Source: JANSYL01 sp965229695 (lineage in GTDB: Bacteria > Pseudomonadota > Alphaproteobacteria > Rhodobacterales > Rhodobacteraceae). From it: a DNA stretch of 64,000 nt. The DNA lies in the NCBI GenBank assembly GCA_965229695.1, contig OZ245921.1:2542001-2606000 (forward strand). The letters are read 5' to 3'. The notes below the pieces were generated by a model, which searched no databases, was not told where the DNA came from, and worked only from the letters and a program-made list of their open reading frames with translations. The position numbers and the translations under genes are program-made. Shown here in pieces: positions 47,976 through 57,519 of the stretch; positions within the stretch are counted from its first letter, which is position 1; each line of letters starts with the position of its first letter.

Positions 47976-49124
47976 TTGAAGATTTCCGCAAAAAGCTGGC
48001 TGATCAGTGGCCTGACCGGGGTGGTGGTGGCCATCACCCTTGGCCTGCCAGCGTCCGCGCAAACCGTCAACGACATCGACTTGCCAGCGCAGCCGTTGGC
48101 TAATTTGAATGCGCGGCTGGCCTATAATTCCGATCTGGGCGCGGTTGTTGGGTTGGGCGTTGCCACCGACCGCTTGTTTGGCGGCGATCATCGCCTGCGC
48201 TTTGGCGTCGAGGCCAGCGAAGACAGCCTGCGCTATAACCTCAGCTATGCCGCACGATCCTTGTTTGGCGACAATCCGGTTTTTGGCCTGAACGCGTTTG
48301 CGGCGCGAACCGATGCCGATGATGTCTATGGGTTTGACAGCTCAGCCTATCGGCTCGAGCCCCGGCTGACCTGGCGTGTGTCGGAGTCGATGACCGCGGC
48401 AGGCTATGTGGCGTTTTCCTGGGGCGAGATCAGCAATGTTCCGGCCACAAGTTCGATCCTGATCCGCAACGATATCGGCAATCGGCAGCGTCAGGCGGTC
48501 GGCGTTGACCTGAGATGGCGCGCCAGCGCCGGTGGTGACGGGCGACCGAACCTGCGCTTTGGCCTTATGGCCGAGGCTGGCGAAAGCGACCGCGACCACA
48601 GCTATGTCAGCCTGGTGGCCCAAGGCTCGGGCCGGTGGGCGGTGGGCGCGAACCAGGGCGTGGTTCTGCGTGGGCAGGTGCGGGGCGGAACGATCCAAAG
48701 CACCAGCGGCACCTCGCATATCGGGGACCGTTTTTTCCTTGGCCAAGGCTCGATCAGGGGCTTCGCCTTTGGCGGGTTTGGCCCGCGCGATCTGGCGGTG
48801 GCGGATAGCCCGGCTCTGGGCGGTAACACCTATGCGTTGGCGCGGTTCGATGCGCAGTTCCCGAATGCCTTTGGGTCGGGTTCGCGCGTGACGCCGGGCT
48901 TGTTTGTGGATGCAGGCAGCCTGTGGGATTTGGACGATACAGCAGGCGGTGTGGCTGGGGCCAATCCGGTGGATGATGCCTTCAACCTGCGCGCCTCCAT
49001 CGGGGTGTCGTTCGAGTTTGAGACCGGTTTTGGCCCGGTTCAGCTGAACCTGGCGCATCCCGTTGCCTCGGAAAACTATGACCGCCAGCAGGAAGTTCAC
49101 CTGACCTTCCGCCACGAGTTTTGA
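47976..49124 (+). CDS. Omp85/BamA-type outer-membrane barrel without POTRA domains
   Basis: A 382-aa protein with signal peptide ending near PASAQ. The mature part starts at once with beta-strands of alternating pattern (LNARLAYNSDLGAVVGLGVA) and has no POTRA repeats. Omp85 hallmarks are IRGFAFGGFGPRD (the lid-loop R-G-F motif), LPNAFGSG-like FDAQFPNAFGSGSR, GLFVDAGSLWD and a C-terminal Phe (HLTFRHEF). The start is TTG at 47976 behind GGGACGGG. The family assembles or secretes outer-membrane proteins (BamA, TpsB, TamA); short POTRA-less members are poorly understood. It may help insert, anchor or display the giant protein, but it is outside the main operon by 880 bp and has its own start region. 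Confidence 0.8.
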   Translation: MKISAKSWLISGLTGVVVAITLGLPASAQTVNDIDLPAQPLANLNARLAYNSDLGAVVGLGVATDRLFGGDHRLRFGVEASEDSLRYNLSYAARSLFGDNPVFGLNAFAARTDADDVYGFDSSAYRLEPRLTWRVSESMTAAGYVAFSWGEISNVPATSSILIRNDIGNRQRQAVGVDLRWRASAGGDGRPNLRFGLMAEAGESDRDHSYVSLVAQGSGRWAVGANQGVVLRGQVRGGTIQSTSGTSHIGDRFFLGQGSIRGFAFGGFGPRDLAVADSPALGGNTYALARFDAQFPNAFGSGSRVTPGLFVDAGSLWDLDDTAGGVAGANPVDDAFNLRASIGVSFEFETGFGPVQLNLAHPVASENYDRQQEVHLTFRHEF

Positions 49125-49266
49125 TCCGGGCGATCCGACCCAAGCGATCCTAGTCACCCTGGCGGGTTTTCCAGTAGTGCCCTGAAAATGCGGGCTTTCC
49201 GCCATTGGCAAACCGGTGGGGTTTGGGCAGGGTAAGGTCCAAATCTTCCACGATTTGAGGTTCTCG

Positions 49267-49791
49267 ATGCGTTCGCTTGCTTTGATGTTTTGCCTGGCCG
49301 CCACCCCTTTGGCGGCGCAGACCTGTCTTGATGACTTTCCAATGCTGCCCGAGCCGCTGGACGGGTGGGAGATTGCGGACCGGGGCGAGTTTCAGTTCAA
49401 CGCCGAAGAGGGTGGCGCGGCGCTTTACATCGTTAGCCGACCCGAGGCGGATAGCTTTCCAAATGATCAATACCAGACATTGGATGATTGGATCCGCGCT
49501 GAAGAGCATACGGTTTCGGTTCGGGTGACCAAAGGGGCCGATGTCGCAAACATGCGCCGGATGCTCACAGACCCGCTTTTTGCAACGATGACGCAAGAAG
49601 GGCCGCTTGGCTATCCGCGCATGGGCATGGCCGGCGACGGCGGCGTGCCGTTGCAGACCGTCATGGGGGATTGGCAGGTGTATATTTCTGGTGATTTGGA
49701 GCCGGCAGAAGCGCATTTCATCGGCGTCTTGCGCTGCGCAGCGGCCCAGGGGCAGTTGCTAGAGGGGTATGAACTGCCACCTGAAGACTAA
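49267..49791 (+). CDS. Secreted hypothetical protein
   Basis: A 174-aa protein starting at the ATG at 49267 with a short signal peptide (MRSLALMFCLAATPLAAQ). The mature part begins TCLDDFPMLPEPLDGWEI, has two likely disulphide cysteines (the first in TCLDD, the second in VLRCAAAQG) and no domain I recognise. It is probably periplasmic. It is transcribed like the Omp85-like gene, 142 bp downstream, and converges on the ABC exporter. Confidence 0.7.
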   Translation: MRSLALMFCLAATPLAAQTCLDDFPMLPEPLDGWEIADRGEFQFNAEEGGAALYIVSRPEADSFPNDQYQTLDDWIRAEEHTVSVRVTKGADVANMRRMLTDPLFATMTQEGPLGYPRMGMAGDGGVPLQTVMGDWQVYISGDLEPAEAHFIGVLRCAAAQGQLLEGYELPPED

Positions 49792-49800
49792 ACGCTGCGC

Positions 49801-51525
49801 CTAAAGGTCGGGCGATATTCCGGCCGATTGCAACGCATGGAGCCGGGCATAAGCCCCATTGGCGGCCATCAAAGCGTCATGGTTGCCTTCCTCGACCACG
49901 CGACCGCGATCAAGGACGACGATCTTATCGGCCTCGCGGATGGTGGAGAGCCGATGCGCGATCACCAACGTGGTGCGCCCTGCGGCGAGGCGTTCCAAGG
50001 CCTCCTGCACCAGCCGCTCGGATTCAGCGTCAAGGGCCGAGGTCGGTTCGTCCAGTAGCAGGATCGGGGCAGATTTCAGCATGGCGCGGGCGATGGCGAC
50101 GCGTTGCCGTTGCCCACCCGATAGGCCCGAACCACGGGGGCCGACCGGCGTTTCCAAGCCATCGGGCAAATTGGCCACAAATTGCATGACACGGGCAGCC
50201 TCGGCAGCGGCGGTGATGTCGTCTGGGCTGGCCGCCAAGCGGCCAAGCCGGATGTTCTGGGCGATGGTGTCGTCAAAAAGCGCGGTTTCCTGCCCGACAA
50301 CGGCAATGTCGTCGCGCAGCGCGCCTAGATCGACTTGGTTCACCGGGATGTCGCCAATACGGATCGTCCCCGATTGCGGATCGATGAGACGGGTCAAAAG
50401 GCCAAAGACCGTGGTCTTGCCCGCCCCGGACGGGCCGACGAGGGCGGTGGTTTTGCCCTCCTCCGCGGTAAAGCTGAGGCCGTTCAGGACAGGCGTGCCG
50501 CCATAAGCGAAATCCACTGCATCAAACCGGATCGCGCCGGGCGTCAGGGGTTGCGGCCTGGCCGGGGGCAGGATGGTCGGTTCCGCCTCCAACACCGCGT
50601 AAAGCCGATCCAATGACGCCAAGGCCGCCTGCACCTGACCCGCGATGTTCGACAATCGCCGCAAGGGTTCAAAGATCAGCCCAAGCGCGGTGAAGAACGA
50701 CATGAACTCGCCCACCGTCTTGGTGCCTGCGATGATCTGGGCGCCACCGAAATAGAGCACGGCGACAAAGCCAAGTGCCGCGATCACATCAATAAGTGCG
50801 GGATTGGCGGTGATTCCGATTTGCGAGCGGAAACCGTTTCGAATGAAGTTGCGGATTTCGGCCCTGAAGCGATCATCCTCGTAGTCCTCAAGCCGGTTCA
50901 ACTTGATCGATTGGATGCCATGAAACATTTCATCCAAACGGTCGGATAAGCGTGCCGCAGCCTCGCGCGAACTCAGCGCAGCGTTTCGGATGAACCGCTG
51001 CAAGCCCAAAACTGGCAAGACCAGAAGCGGCAAGCCAACCAACGCCATCAAGGTCCATTGCCAATCACTGATCATCATGACGGCAAGCAGGGAAAGAACG
51101 GTGAACGTATCGCGCCCGAGCGACATGACCACTGTTGCCGATAGCGACTGCAATGAAAGCGTATCGCCGCGGACCCGTTCGATCAGAGCGCCAGGCGAAT
51201 GGTGTTGGAAGAACTGGAGGTCAAGCTTTAGCAAATGCCGGACAAGTCGTGATTGTAGCGAGGTTATGACTTGCAGACCAATCCAACCGACCATCAATCG
51301 CTGTGCAAAACCCGCCCCTGCGCGCAGAAAAAACAGACCTGAGATACCCAGCGCGATCCACGCCACCCCTTGCATGCTGCCTGAGGCAAATAAATCATCG
51401 AAAAGCGGTTGGATCAGATAGGCAAAGCCGCCCATAGCCAAACCTTCGATGATCATTAGGATCGTTGCCACGACCAAAAGCGGCCAGAACTGCAGAATAT
51501 GCTCACGCCACAACCGCCCAAGCAA
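49801..51525 (-). CDS. MsbA-like ABC exporter (fused permease and ATPase)
   Basis: A 574-aa half-transporter. It has six membrane helices in residues ~15-310 and an ATPase from ~335 with Walker A GPSGAGKTT (~362-370), signature LSGGQRQRVAIARA (~465) and Walker B ILLLDEPTSALD (~486). It has no C39 peptidase or CLD domain, so it is not a canonical type I secretion ATPase. It more likely exports lipid or another hydrophobic compound. The start is uncertain: TTG at 51525 gives the full first helix. It is convergent with the secreted hypothetical and separated from the giant operon, so a link with it is not supported. Confidence 0.92.
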   Translation of the reverse strand: MLGRLWREHILQFWPLLVVATILMIIEGLAMGGFAYLIQPLFDDLFASGSMQGVAWIALGISGLFFLRAGAGFAQRLMVGWIGLQVITSLQSRLVRHLLKLDLQFFQHHSPGALIERVRGDTLSLQSLSATVVMSLGRDTFTVLSLLAVMMISDWQWTLMALVGLPLLVLPVLGLQRFIRNAALSSREAAARLSDRLDEMFHGIQSIKLNRLEDYEDDRFRAEIRNFIRNGFRSQIGITANPALIDVIAALGFVAVLYFGGAQIIAGTKTVGEFMSFFTALGLIFEPLRRLSNIAGQVQAALASLDRLYAVLEAEPTILPPARPQPLTPGAIRFDAVDFAYGGTPVLNGLSFTAEEGKTTALVGPSGAGKTTVFGLLTRLIDPQSGTIRIGDIPVNQVDLGALRDDIAVVGQETALFDDTIAQNIRLGRLAASPDDITAAAEAARVMQFVANLPDGLETPVGPRGSGLSGGQRQRVAIARAMLKSAPILLLDEPTSALDAESERLVQEALERLAAGRTTLVIAHRLSTIREADKIVVLDRGRVVEEGNHDALMAANGAYARLHALQSAGISPDL

Positions 51526-51738
51526 ATGCCGGGCGGAAGCGCCTTCATGGGCCGAGGCGGAAATGTCAGGGGGCTGAGACAGGGCGCGGTATCTTTATCA
51601 AGGAATAGGTCGCTTGGCCCCGTGCCTACGCCAAGGCGCGCGCGCAGACAAGCTTTGGGCCACGCTCTGGACGGTTCGGCGAAACCCTGTCACTTCTGCG
51701 GCCAAACAGGTTTTGCATTGCGAAAGAGGAGCGACCCC

Positions 51739-52026
51739 ATGCCCAAAGGCTATATCATCGGACATATCACCGTGCGCGACCCCGAAGCCTATAAGGAATA
51801 CGTCGAAAAGGACACGCCGATCCTGTTGTCCCATGGCGCGCGCCCGGTTGTGCGCGGCGGCAAAGCCGAGATCATGGAAGGCGAAACCTTTGAACGCCAT
51901 GTCGTGTTCGAGTTTGAAAGCTATGAGGCGGCGATGGCTGCCTATAACGATCCGGCCTATCAAGAGGTGGCCGAGATCCGCCGCCGCACCGCTGACAGTG
52001 TGATACTGGTTGTGGAAGGCGTTTAA
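51739..52026 (+). CDS. DUF1330 domain-containing protein
   Basis: A 95-aa ferredoxin-like-fold protein of the DUF1330 family. MPKGYIIGHITVRDPEAYKE opens it, GARPVVRGG follows, and FPSYEAA-like FESYEAAMAAYNDPAYQE closes it. The function is unknown; it resembles small stress-barrel dimers. The ATG at 51739 is preceded by AAGAGGAGCG. It is divergent from the ABC exporter with ~210 bp between. Confidence 0.92.
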   Translation: MPKGYIIGHITVRDPEAYKEYVEKDTPILLSHGARPVVRGGKAEIMEGETFERHVVFEFESYEAAMAAYNDPAYQEVAEIRRRTADSVILVVEGV

Positions 52027-52124
52027 GCCACACGCGGTCGGGGGTGCCCTGAACCTCCACATTTTCGCCACGATTTCGATCTATTTGCCCCCTGAGAGCA
52101 GGCACAAGAACGGGCTAAACCGTC

Positions 52125-53150
52125 GTGGCGTATACGATTTATGTCCTCCAGGAAGGGTCGATGACCATTTCTGGGGGCGAGCAGTTGGATGGCGTGAACC
52201 AGGGCGATGGCTCGCATCTGGTCAATACGACGACCCCAATCACCATCACACTGAACTCGGGCGCTTGGCAGGCGGTCGATATTACCGACAACGACCCCGA
52301 TTTCCGCGACAATGATGGCAGCCAAAGGCTGACCAACGACACGACGCTGGACGGCATTACCTATAGCTCTGGCACGCGGGTCGAGGCGGAGTATAGCCTG
52401 ACCGCTACCTATGGTGGGCAAAGCTACACGCTGGTTGCGTTCAACGTGCGCAATTCCAACCCGGCTTATGCGACGGTCGAGGGGCTGGCCTTTATTGGGC
52501 CGGTTGGTGGGTTTCCGCCCGTCGGGGTTCCCTTGGAGATCGGGGCCGCACAGGAGGGGCCAAGCTTTCCCGCGACAACCTATGCGACGCCGGTTTGTTT
52601 TGGCGCAGGCACGCGCATTGCCATTCCTGGCGGGACAATTGCGGTCGAGGATTTGCAGCCTGGCGATTTGGTCATGACACGCGATCATGGCGCGCTGCCC
52701 CTGCGTTGGATCGGCAAACGCCGGGTGGCTGCGCGAGGCAAGTTCGCGCCAGTGGTGTTTCGGCCTGGCGCCATCGGGAATACGCGCGAATTGCGTCTAT
52801 CGCGCCAGCATCGGCTGCGGCGCGCCTGCTGGAAGACCGAGCTGATGTTTGGTGAAGGCGCGGTGCTGGTCCCGGCGGTTCATTTTGTGAATGGGCGCGA
52901 TATCACCATCCAAGAAGGGGGCGAGATCACCTATCTCCACCTTCTGTTTGACGACCACCAGATCGTCCTGGCCGAAGGGGTTGAAGCAGAAAGCTTTCAT
53001 CCATCGGTCCAGAACCTGGCAGGGTTAAGCGCCGCCGGCCGGGCCGAGCTTTTGGCGCTTTTCCCTGAACTGGCAGATGGCGTGCCTTATGGGCCGGTCA
53101 TTCACCCCCCGATCACAGGGCGGGAGGCGCGCGCGCTCTTGGCGGCCTAG
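52125..53150 (+). CDS. Hint-domain protein
   Basis: A 341-aa protein starting with GTG (MAYTIYVLQEG). The N-terminal ~150 residues are a beta-rich region seen with Hint domains in Rhodobacterales. The Hint domain starts at Cys in TPVCFGAGTRIAIPGG, then IAVEDLQPGDLVMTRDHG, RLSRQHRLR and VHFVNGRDIT. Hint domains cleave or splice proteins autocatalytically, but this one lacks an intein C-terminal HN-plus-nucleophile junction, so splicing is unlikely. There is no signal peptide. Its stop codon overlaps that of the convergent AEC transporter by 2 bp. Confidence 0.85.
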   Translation: MAYTIYVLQEGSMTISGGEQLDGVNQGDGSHLVNTTTPITITLNSGAWQAVDITDNDPDFRDNDGSQRLTNDTTLDGITYSSGTRVEAEYSLTATYGGQSYTLVAFNVRNSNPAYATVEGLAFIGPVGGFPPVGVPLEIGAAQEGPSFPATTYATPVCFGAGTRIAIPGGTIAVEDLQPGDLVMTRDHGALPLRWIGKRRVAARGKFAPVVFRPGAIGNTRELRLSRQHRLRRACWKTELMFGEGAVLVPAVHFVNGRDITIQEGGEITYLHLLFDDHQIVLAEGVEAESFHPSVQNLAGLSAAGRAELLALFPELADGVPYGPVIHPPITGREARALLAA

Positions 53151-54079
53151 GGCAGGATCGCCAACCAGACCGAGGCGGTGATCACCGTCAGCGCCGTGCC
53201 AATCAGGACGCTCGAGGCCGCAACGCGCCGTGCCGCGCCATACATATTGGCGAAGATATAGGTGTTGACCCCCGGCGCCATGGCCGCCGTCAATACGGCC
53301 GAGCGGAGCTGCGCGTCGGAGAGGCCCGCCAGGGTCTGCCCCAGCGTGTAAGCGATGATCGGATGCAGCAGCAGCGACAGGGCGCAAACAAAGGCGATCA
53401 CCCACATATCACCCTCGGGCTTGTAGCGATAAAGCACACCGCCCAGGCCAAACAAGGCGGCGGGCAGCGCGGCGCGGATCATCAGGCCCAGCGCCTCATC
53501 GACCACCGTTGGGATTGGCAGGCCGCTGAGGTTCACGGCAAAGCCAAGGATGATCCCGATCATCAGCGCGTTGGAAAACATCGCCTTGCCAATCTGCAGC
53601 ACAAGCCGCCCAGGCGTGTTTGATTGGGCGCGGACAATCTCCATCGTGGTGATCCCCAGGAAATAGCAAAACGGTGCGTGCAGCGCGATGATGGCAAAGT
53701 TCGGGCCCAGGGCCTCGACCCCATAAGCGCGTTCCGTGATGGGCAGGCCCAGCAGCACGGTATTGGCAAAAAGCGCCGAAAACCCGATGGCCACGCAATC
53801 GGGCCAGGGGCGACCAAAGATCATGCGCGCGCCGAACAGGCCCAAAAAGAAACAGGCGGTGGAACCGGCATAGAAACTGAAGAGGATGCTAAATTCGAAT
53901 TCCTGGCCTAGGTCCAGGGTGGCGATGGCGGAAAACAGCAAGCAGGGGATGGCGAATTTCTGGGTGAAGATCATCAACCCGTCGACACCGGCATCCGAAA
54001 ACAGCCCGCGCCAAACCGCGATATACCCAGCCCCCACCACCAGGAAGACCGGAAGAACGACAGACAGAAGCGCGCCCAT
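53147..54079 (-). CDS. AEC-family transporter
   Basis: A 310-aa membrane protein with about ten helices, of the auxin-efflux-carrier family. LSVVLPVFLVVGAGYIAVWRG opens it, and the two-fold repeat with LFGLGGVLYRYKP and TAAMAPGVNTYIFAN is typical. It may export organic acids or similar; the substrate is unknown. The ATG directly follows the MBL-fold gene's stop, so it is the last gene of the dac-tmk-holB-tatD transcript. Confidence 0.92.
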   Translation of the reverse strand: MGALLSVVLPVFLVVGAGYIAVWRGLFSDAGVDGLMIFTQKFAIPCLLFSAIATLDLGQEFEFSILFSFYAGSTACFFLGLFGARMIFGRPWPDCVAIGFSALFANTVLLGLPITERAYGVEALGPNFAIIALHAPFCYFLGITTMEIVRAQSNTPGRLVLQIGKAMFSNALMIGIILGFAVNLSGLPIPTVVDEALGLMIRAALPAALFGLGGVLYRYKPEGDMWVIAFVCALSLLLHPIIAYTLGQTLAGLSDAQLRSAVLTAAMAPGVNTYIFANMYGAARRVAASSVLIGTALTVITASVWLAILP

Positions 54080-54877
54080 TCAGACCTGATAGCTCAGCAC
54101 CAGCCCATCATGGGCCGGCACGATGTGATCGGGGGTTTCTGCCAGCACGGTCTGATAATCCAGATCGATATGCATATTGGTCAGCACCGCGCGGCGCGGC
54201 GCGGCGCGCGCGATCCATTCCAGGGATTTTTCCAAATGGGCGTGGCTTGGGTGGGGCGTGCGGCGCAGGGCGTCCAGCACCCAGCAGTCCAGGTCGGTCA
54301 ACACCGGCCAGACATCCTCGGGAATATCCGAGACATCGGGCAGATAGGCGAGGTCCGCGACGCGGAACCCGAGCGCATCGATATTGCCGTGGGTCACCTC
54401 AAACGGGGTGAGCGTGATCGGCCCGCCCGCGCCATCGATCACCACATCGCCATTGATTGCGTGCAGATCGAGGATCGGGGGATAGGCCGAGCCTGGCGGT
54501 TGCACAAAGGCATAGCCAAACCGGCTGAGCAGATCGTTTTGGGTCTGGCCGTCAGCATAAACAGGCAGCCGTTGGCGCATGTTGAACACGATCATGCGCA
54601 GATCATCCAGGCCGTGGACATGATCGGCATGGGCATGGGTGAAGACAACCGCGTCCAAGCGCCCGATGCCCGTATCCAAAAGCTGCTGGCGCAGATCTGG
54701 TGAGGTGTCGATCAGAACAGCGGTTTCGCCTTCCTCGCTGATGCGCTGGATCAGCATCGAGCAGCGGCGGCGGGTATTTTTCGGCTCCGCCGGATCACAA
54801 TCGCCCCAAACCCCGCCCAGGCGCGGCACACCGCCGGACGAGCCGCAGCCCAAGATGGTAAAGCGCAGCTCGGCCAT
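54080..54877 (-). CDS. MBL-fold metallo-hydrolase (PhnP-like)
   Basis: A 265-aa protein starting MAELRFTILGCGSSGGVPR. HAHADHVHGLDDLR gives the HxHxDH zinc motif, with further ligands near GNIDALGFR and VLTNMHIDLDYQ. It is probably a cytoplasmic phosphodiesterase. The ATG at 54877 overlaps the tatD stop as TGATG; a start 6 codons earlier (54895) is possible. This tatD-MBL pairing is common in alphaproteobacteria. Confidence 0.93.
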   Translation of the reverse strand: MAELRFTILGCGSSGGVPRLGGVWGDCDPAEPKNTRRRCSMLIQRISEEGETAVLIDTSPDLRQQLLDTGIGRLDAVVFTHAHADHVHGLDDLRMIVFNMRQRLPVYADGQTQNDLLSRFGYAFVQPPGSAYPPILDLHAINGDVVIDGAGGPITLTPFEVTHGNIDALGFRVADLAYLPDVSDIPEDVWPVLTDLDCWVLDALRRTPHPSHAHLEKSLEWIARAAPRRAVLTNMHIDLDYQTVLAETPDHIVPAHDGLVLSYQV

Positions 54878-55686
54878 CAGGCGGCCCTTTCCCATGCGGC
54901 GGCTTTCCAGAACAAGCGGTCGAAATTCGCGGTGGTTTGGGCCGCAAATTCGGCTTCAGACAGACCAAAAAGCTGAGCCCCAACCCGCGCGGTAAAGGCG
55001 GTATATGCAGGCTCATTCCGCTTGCCGCGATAGGGCGGGGGGGCAAGATAGGGCGCGTCGGTTTCCACCAGGATGCGCTCAATTGGGGCGGCGGCAAAAA
55101 TCTCGCGCAGCTCGGTCGATTTGGGAAAGGCGGCGATGCCCGACATCGACAGATAAAAGCCCAGATCAAGGGCCGCTTGAGCTAAGCCTGCGCCAGAGGA
55201 AAAACAATGCATGACGCAGCTATAGGGGGTCGCGCGGTGTTCTTCGGTCAGGATACGGGCCATGTCGTCATCGGCGGCGCGCGCGTGGATGATCAAGGGC
55301 AGGTTGGTGCGCCGCGCGGCTTCGATATGAACCCGTAGGCTTTCTTGCTGCACCCCGGCGCTTTCGGCGGTGTAGTGGTAATCCAACCCGCTTTCACCGA
55401 TCCCCACGAATTTCGGGTGTTTGGCCAGCGCCTCAAGTTCTTCAATATGGGCCATCGGTTCATCCGCAGCCGACATAGGATGCGTGCCTGCGGCCCAGAA
55501 CACCGGTCCATGCGCCTCGGCGATGGATCGGACCTGGGGCGCCAGCCGCAGCTTGGTGCAGATCGTCACCATTCGGGCCACCCCAGCGGCCACGGCGCGG
55601 TCGATCACCTGCGGTAATTCCTCGGCGAAATCCGGGAAATCCAGGTGGCAATGGCTATCGACGATTTGGGGTGGTGTCTGGGACAT
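54877..55686 (-). CDS. tatD: TatD-family metal-dependent hydrolase
   Basis: A 269-aa TIM-barrel hydrolase. VDSHCHLDFPDF, GIGESGLDYHY, IHARAADDD, CVMHCFSSG and VETDAPYLAP carry the metal ligands. TatD proteins are nucleases or deacylases for D-aminoacyl substrates. It lies 21 bp after holB and overlaps the MBL gene by one base. Confidence 0.95.
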   Translation of the reverse strand: MSQTPPQIVDSHCHLDFPDFAEELPQVIDRAVAAGVARMVTICTKLRLAPQVRSIAEAHGPVFWAAGTHPMSAADEPMAHIEELEALAKHPKFVGIGESGLDYHYTAESAGVQQESLRVHIEAARRTNLPLIIHARAADDDMARILTEEHRATPYSCVMHCFSSGAGLAQAALDLGFYLSMSGIAAFPKSTELREIFAAAPIERILVETDAPYLAPPPYRGKRNEPAYTAFTARVGAQLFGLSEAEFAAQTTANFDRLFWKAAAWERAA

Positions 55687-55707
55687 TCCGGGCGATCTGC
55701 GGGCGGG

Positions 55708-56832
55708 TTAAGCCGGCAGGCGCGCGGCCATCCGGTCAAGTTCCAGGAACATATCGAACACGAGCGTGGCGGGGTCAAGGTTGACCGATTTGCCACGCCG
55801 CGCCTTGGCGGTGAGCGTGGCGGCCAGATCGGCCCAAGCGCGCGCGGAATGGGCATCGGGCGATAGCCGGGCCAGCGTTTCCGCCTCGCCCGGTGCAATC
55901 TCGGGCGGGGTTTGGCCGGTGCTGCCTTGCCGTGCCAGACGAGATAGCAGTCGGTCGAGCAGGCTAAGTGTCAGATCAAACCGATCATTGTCGCGGCCCG
56001 CTGTCGCTTCGGACAGGCGCAGGGCCAAGGGGCGATCCATGCGGGGCAGGGTGGCGGCCAGCCCAACCAGATCGGCATAAAGCGCCAGACCGTCAGCTTG
56101 CATCAAGCGGATTGCCTCACCCACCGAACCGCCCGCCAGCCGCCCCAGCGCGTCGGCATTCTCAGGCGCGGGCTGGCCCGCCTGCGACAGCGCCCAAGAC
56201 AGATCATCCGCCCCCAGTGGCGCAAAGCGCAACACCCGGCAGCGCGATCGGATGGTTGGCAACAGGCCCGAGGGGCGATGGCTGATCAGAAACAAAACCG
56301 CGTCTTTTGGCGGCTCTTCCAGCTCTTTCAGCAGCGCGTTGGCCGCGCTTGTGTTCATCTCATCCGCATTGTCGACGATCACCACCCGCCGCCCATTGCC
56401 GCCCGCCGACATGGCGAAAAAGGATTTCAGCGTACGCACCTCATCCACAGTCAGTTGGGTTTTGAGGCGTTTGGTTTTCTCATCCCAAGGGCGCCGGATC
56501 AGACAAAGTCCGGGTTCGCTGAGCGCGGCGATGCGATGGGCCACCGGATGCTCGGGGTCGATATCCATCGTCTCGGGCGGGGGTGGTGCACCGAAAAGAC
56601 CATCACCATCGTCATTGGGCGTCGCCAGCAAAAACCGCGCGGCGCGCCAGGCAAAGCTGGCTTTGCCGATGCCTTCGGGCCCAGTCAAAAGCCAGGCATG
56701 GGGCAGGCGGCCCGAATTGAACGCCGATAGAAACGCAGCCTCAGCCTGGGCCTGCCCGAATAGCTGCGCTGTCTCGCGCGGATGCGGCGCGTCCATCAAT
56801 CGGTCGGCTTCGGGTGGGGTGTCGTCACTCAT
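55708..56832 (-). CDS. holB: DNA polymerase III delta-prime subunit
   Basis: A 374-aa clamp-loader subunit. HAWLLTGPEGIGKASFAWRA contains the P-loop, and the later GGNGRRVVIVDNADEMNTSA, NALLKELEEPP and SHRPSGLLPTIRSRCR are typical sensor and arginine-finger segments. It loads the sliding clamp in the replisome. It has an ATG start and sits 51 bp after tmk. No zinc-module cysteines are visible, as is common in alphaproteobacterial HolB. Confidence 0.95.
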   Translation of the reverse strand: MSDDTPPEADRLMDAPHPRETAQLFGQAQAEAAFLSAFNSGRLPHAWLLTGPEGIGKASFAWRAARFLLATPNDDGDGLFGAPPPPETMDIDPEHPVAHRIAALSEPGLCLIRRPWDEKTKRLKTQLTVDEVRTLKSFFAMSAGGNGRRVVIVDNADEMNTSAANALLKELEEPPKDAVLFLISHRPSGLLPTIRSRCRVLRFAPLGADDLSWALSQAGQPAPENADALGRLAGGSVGEAIRLMQADGLALYADLVGLAATLPRMDRPLALRLSEATAGRDNDRFDLTLSLLDRLLSRLARQGSTGQTPPEIAPGEAETLARLSPDAHSARAWADLAATLTAKARRGKSVNLDPATLVFDMFLELDRMAARLPA

Positions 56833-56883
56833 GGGCTGAGACCTAGCATGACCCGGTGCGCTGTGCGAGGGCAGGGGCTGGGG

Positions 56884-57519
56884 CTAAGGCAGGGCGGTGG
56901 AGACGATTTTCAGAACGTTCTGGGCCACGGCCTCAGGCGCGCCTGCGCCATCGATCACACGAAAACGGTCAGGTTCGGCTTTGGCCAGTGCCAAGAACCC
57001 TGCGCGCATTTTTTCCTGCAAGGGCAGGCCGAAATCTTCGAACCGTTCTTCGATCCCGGCGCGGCCTTTGGCGCGGGCCAGCCCGGCGCTGGGGTCCATA
57101 TCGATCAGGATGGTCAGATCGGGTTCGCGGCCGATCATAAGCGCATGCAGTTGATCGACCATCGCCCGCAAATCGCCGCGAGAGGTGCCTTGATACATGC
57201 GGGTACTATCGGCAAAGCGGTCGCAGATAACGATCTTGCCCTCGGCTAGGGCCGGTTCAATCGTGCGTTCAAGGTGATCGCGCCGCGCAGCTGTGAACAG
57301 CAGGATTTCGGTTTCCGCCGACCAGCGGTCTGGATCGCCTTGCAAAACCAGGGCACGGATTTCTTCGGCGCCGGGCGAACCGCCGGGTTCGCGCGTCAGC
57401 AACACCGGCAGGCCCTGGGCCTTAAGCGTTTCCGCCAGTAGCCGGGCTTGGGTTGATTTGCCCGAACCATCGATACCTTCAAAGCTGATGAACAGCCCGC
57501 CTTTGCCCCGGTTCATCAT
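56884..57519 (-). CDS. tmk: Thymidylate kinase
   Basis: A 211-aa kinase making dTDP from dTMP. FEGIDGSGKSTQ is the P-loop, TREPGG and RFADSTRMYQG are substrate-binding motifs, and MDPSAGLARAKGR is the lid. The ATG overlaps the dac stop by 4 bp (ATGA), so translation is coupled. A second ATG follows at once. Confidence 0.97.
   Translation of the reverse strand: MMNRGKGGLFISFEGIDGSGKSTQARLLAETLKAQGLPVLLTREPGGSPGAEEIRALVLQGDPDRWSAETEILLFTAARRDHLERTIEPALAEGKIVICDRFADSTRMYQGTSRGDLRAMVDQLHALMIGREPDLTILIDMDPSAGLARAKGRAGIEERFEDFGLPLQEKMRAGFLALAKAEPDRFRVIDGAGAPEAVAQNVLKIVSTALP

Noticed and set aside
49801..51525. ABC exporter as the missing type I secretion ATPase for the giant protein
   Set aside because: No C39 or C39-like domain, MsbA-like layout, opposite orientation and 2.7 kb from the operon; a role cannot be excluded but is not supported.
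52125..53150. Hint-domain protein as an active intein
   Set aside because: No C-terminal His-Asn plus Cys/Ser/Thr junction and no host protein is split by it.
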